DNA of 5,271 nucleotides from Desulfovibrionaceae bacterium (GTDB lineage Bacteria; Desulfobacterota; Desulfovibrionia; Desulfovibrionales; Desulfovibrionaceae): positions 1-5,271 of the forward strand of contig JAUNSE010000166.1 of the NCBI GenBank assembly GCA_030539415.1. Direction: 5' to 3'. The notes under the pieces are model-generated. The model searched no databases. It saw nothing but the letters and a program-made list of their open reading frames with translations, and was not told the DNA's origin. Position numbers and translations under genes: made by a program. Below are positions 5,270 through 5,271 of the stretch, piece after piece (positions within the stretch are counted from its first letter, which is position 1; every line of letters starts with the position of its first letter).

Positions 5270-5271
5270 GG

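Overview
The window is a dense, high-GC bacterial stretch with five protein genes. One lies on the plus strand (cut by the left edge) and four on the minus strand. RuvA and RuvB resemble, from memory, the proteins of Desulfovibrio-type sulfate reducers. Together with an oxygen-sensitive iron-type alcohol dehydrogenase and the GC content, this suggests an anaerobic member of the Desulfovibrionaceae or a relative. That placement is an inference, not a search result.

Left part (1-2830): a double-domain carboxymuconolactone decarboxylase (CMD) family protein runs rightward and ends at 631. It converges on a leftward pair made of a BDH/YqhD-like iron-containing alcohol dehydrogenase (1493-2665) followed by a TetR-type regulator (807-1394, GTG start). 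A terminator-like hairpin lies between the converging genes. The dehydrogenase has a recognisable promoter (-35 TTGCCC, 17 bp, -10 TATTTT). A perfect 20-bp inverted repeat sits just downstream of the predicted transcription start, and a copy of one half-site lies upstream of the -35. The simplest model is an aldehyde/alcohol redox operon repressed by its own TetR protein. The CMD protein may be a functional partner, but that rests on proximity only.

Right part (2830-5271): ruvA and ruvB, the Holliday junction branch-migration genes, form a tight leftward operon with a 27-nt gap. ruvC is not in the window. The roughly 260-bp leader before ruvA is extremely GC-rich and can fold into strong hairpins. 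Upstream of it, a strong intrinsic terminator closes an unrecognised gene (4817-5269) whose protein carries a C-x2-C-x5-C motif near its C-terminus, possibly an iron-sulfur or zinc site.

No tRNA, rRNA, CRISPR array, insertion sequence or phage gene is visible. Most of the window is ordinary core chromosome. The parts most worth a second look are the operator architecture in front of the dehydrogenase and the cysteine-motif protein at the right edge.
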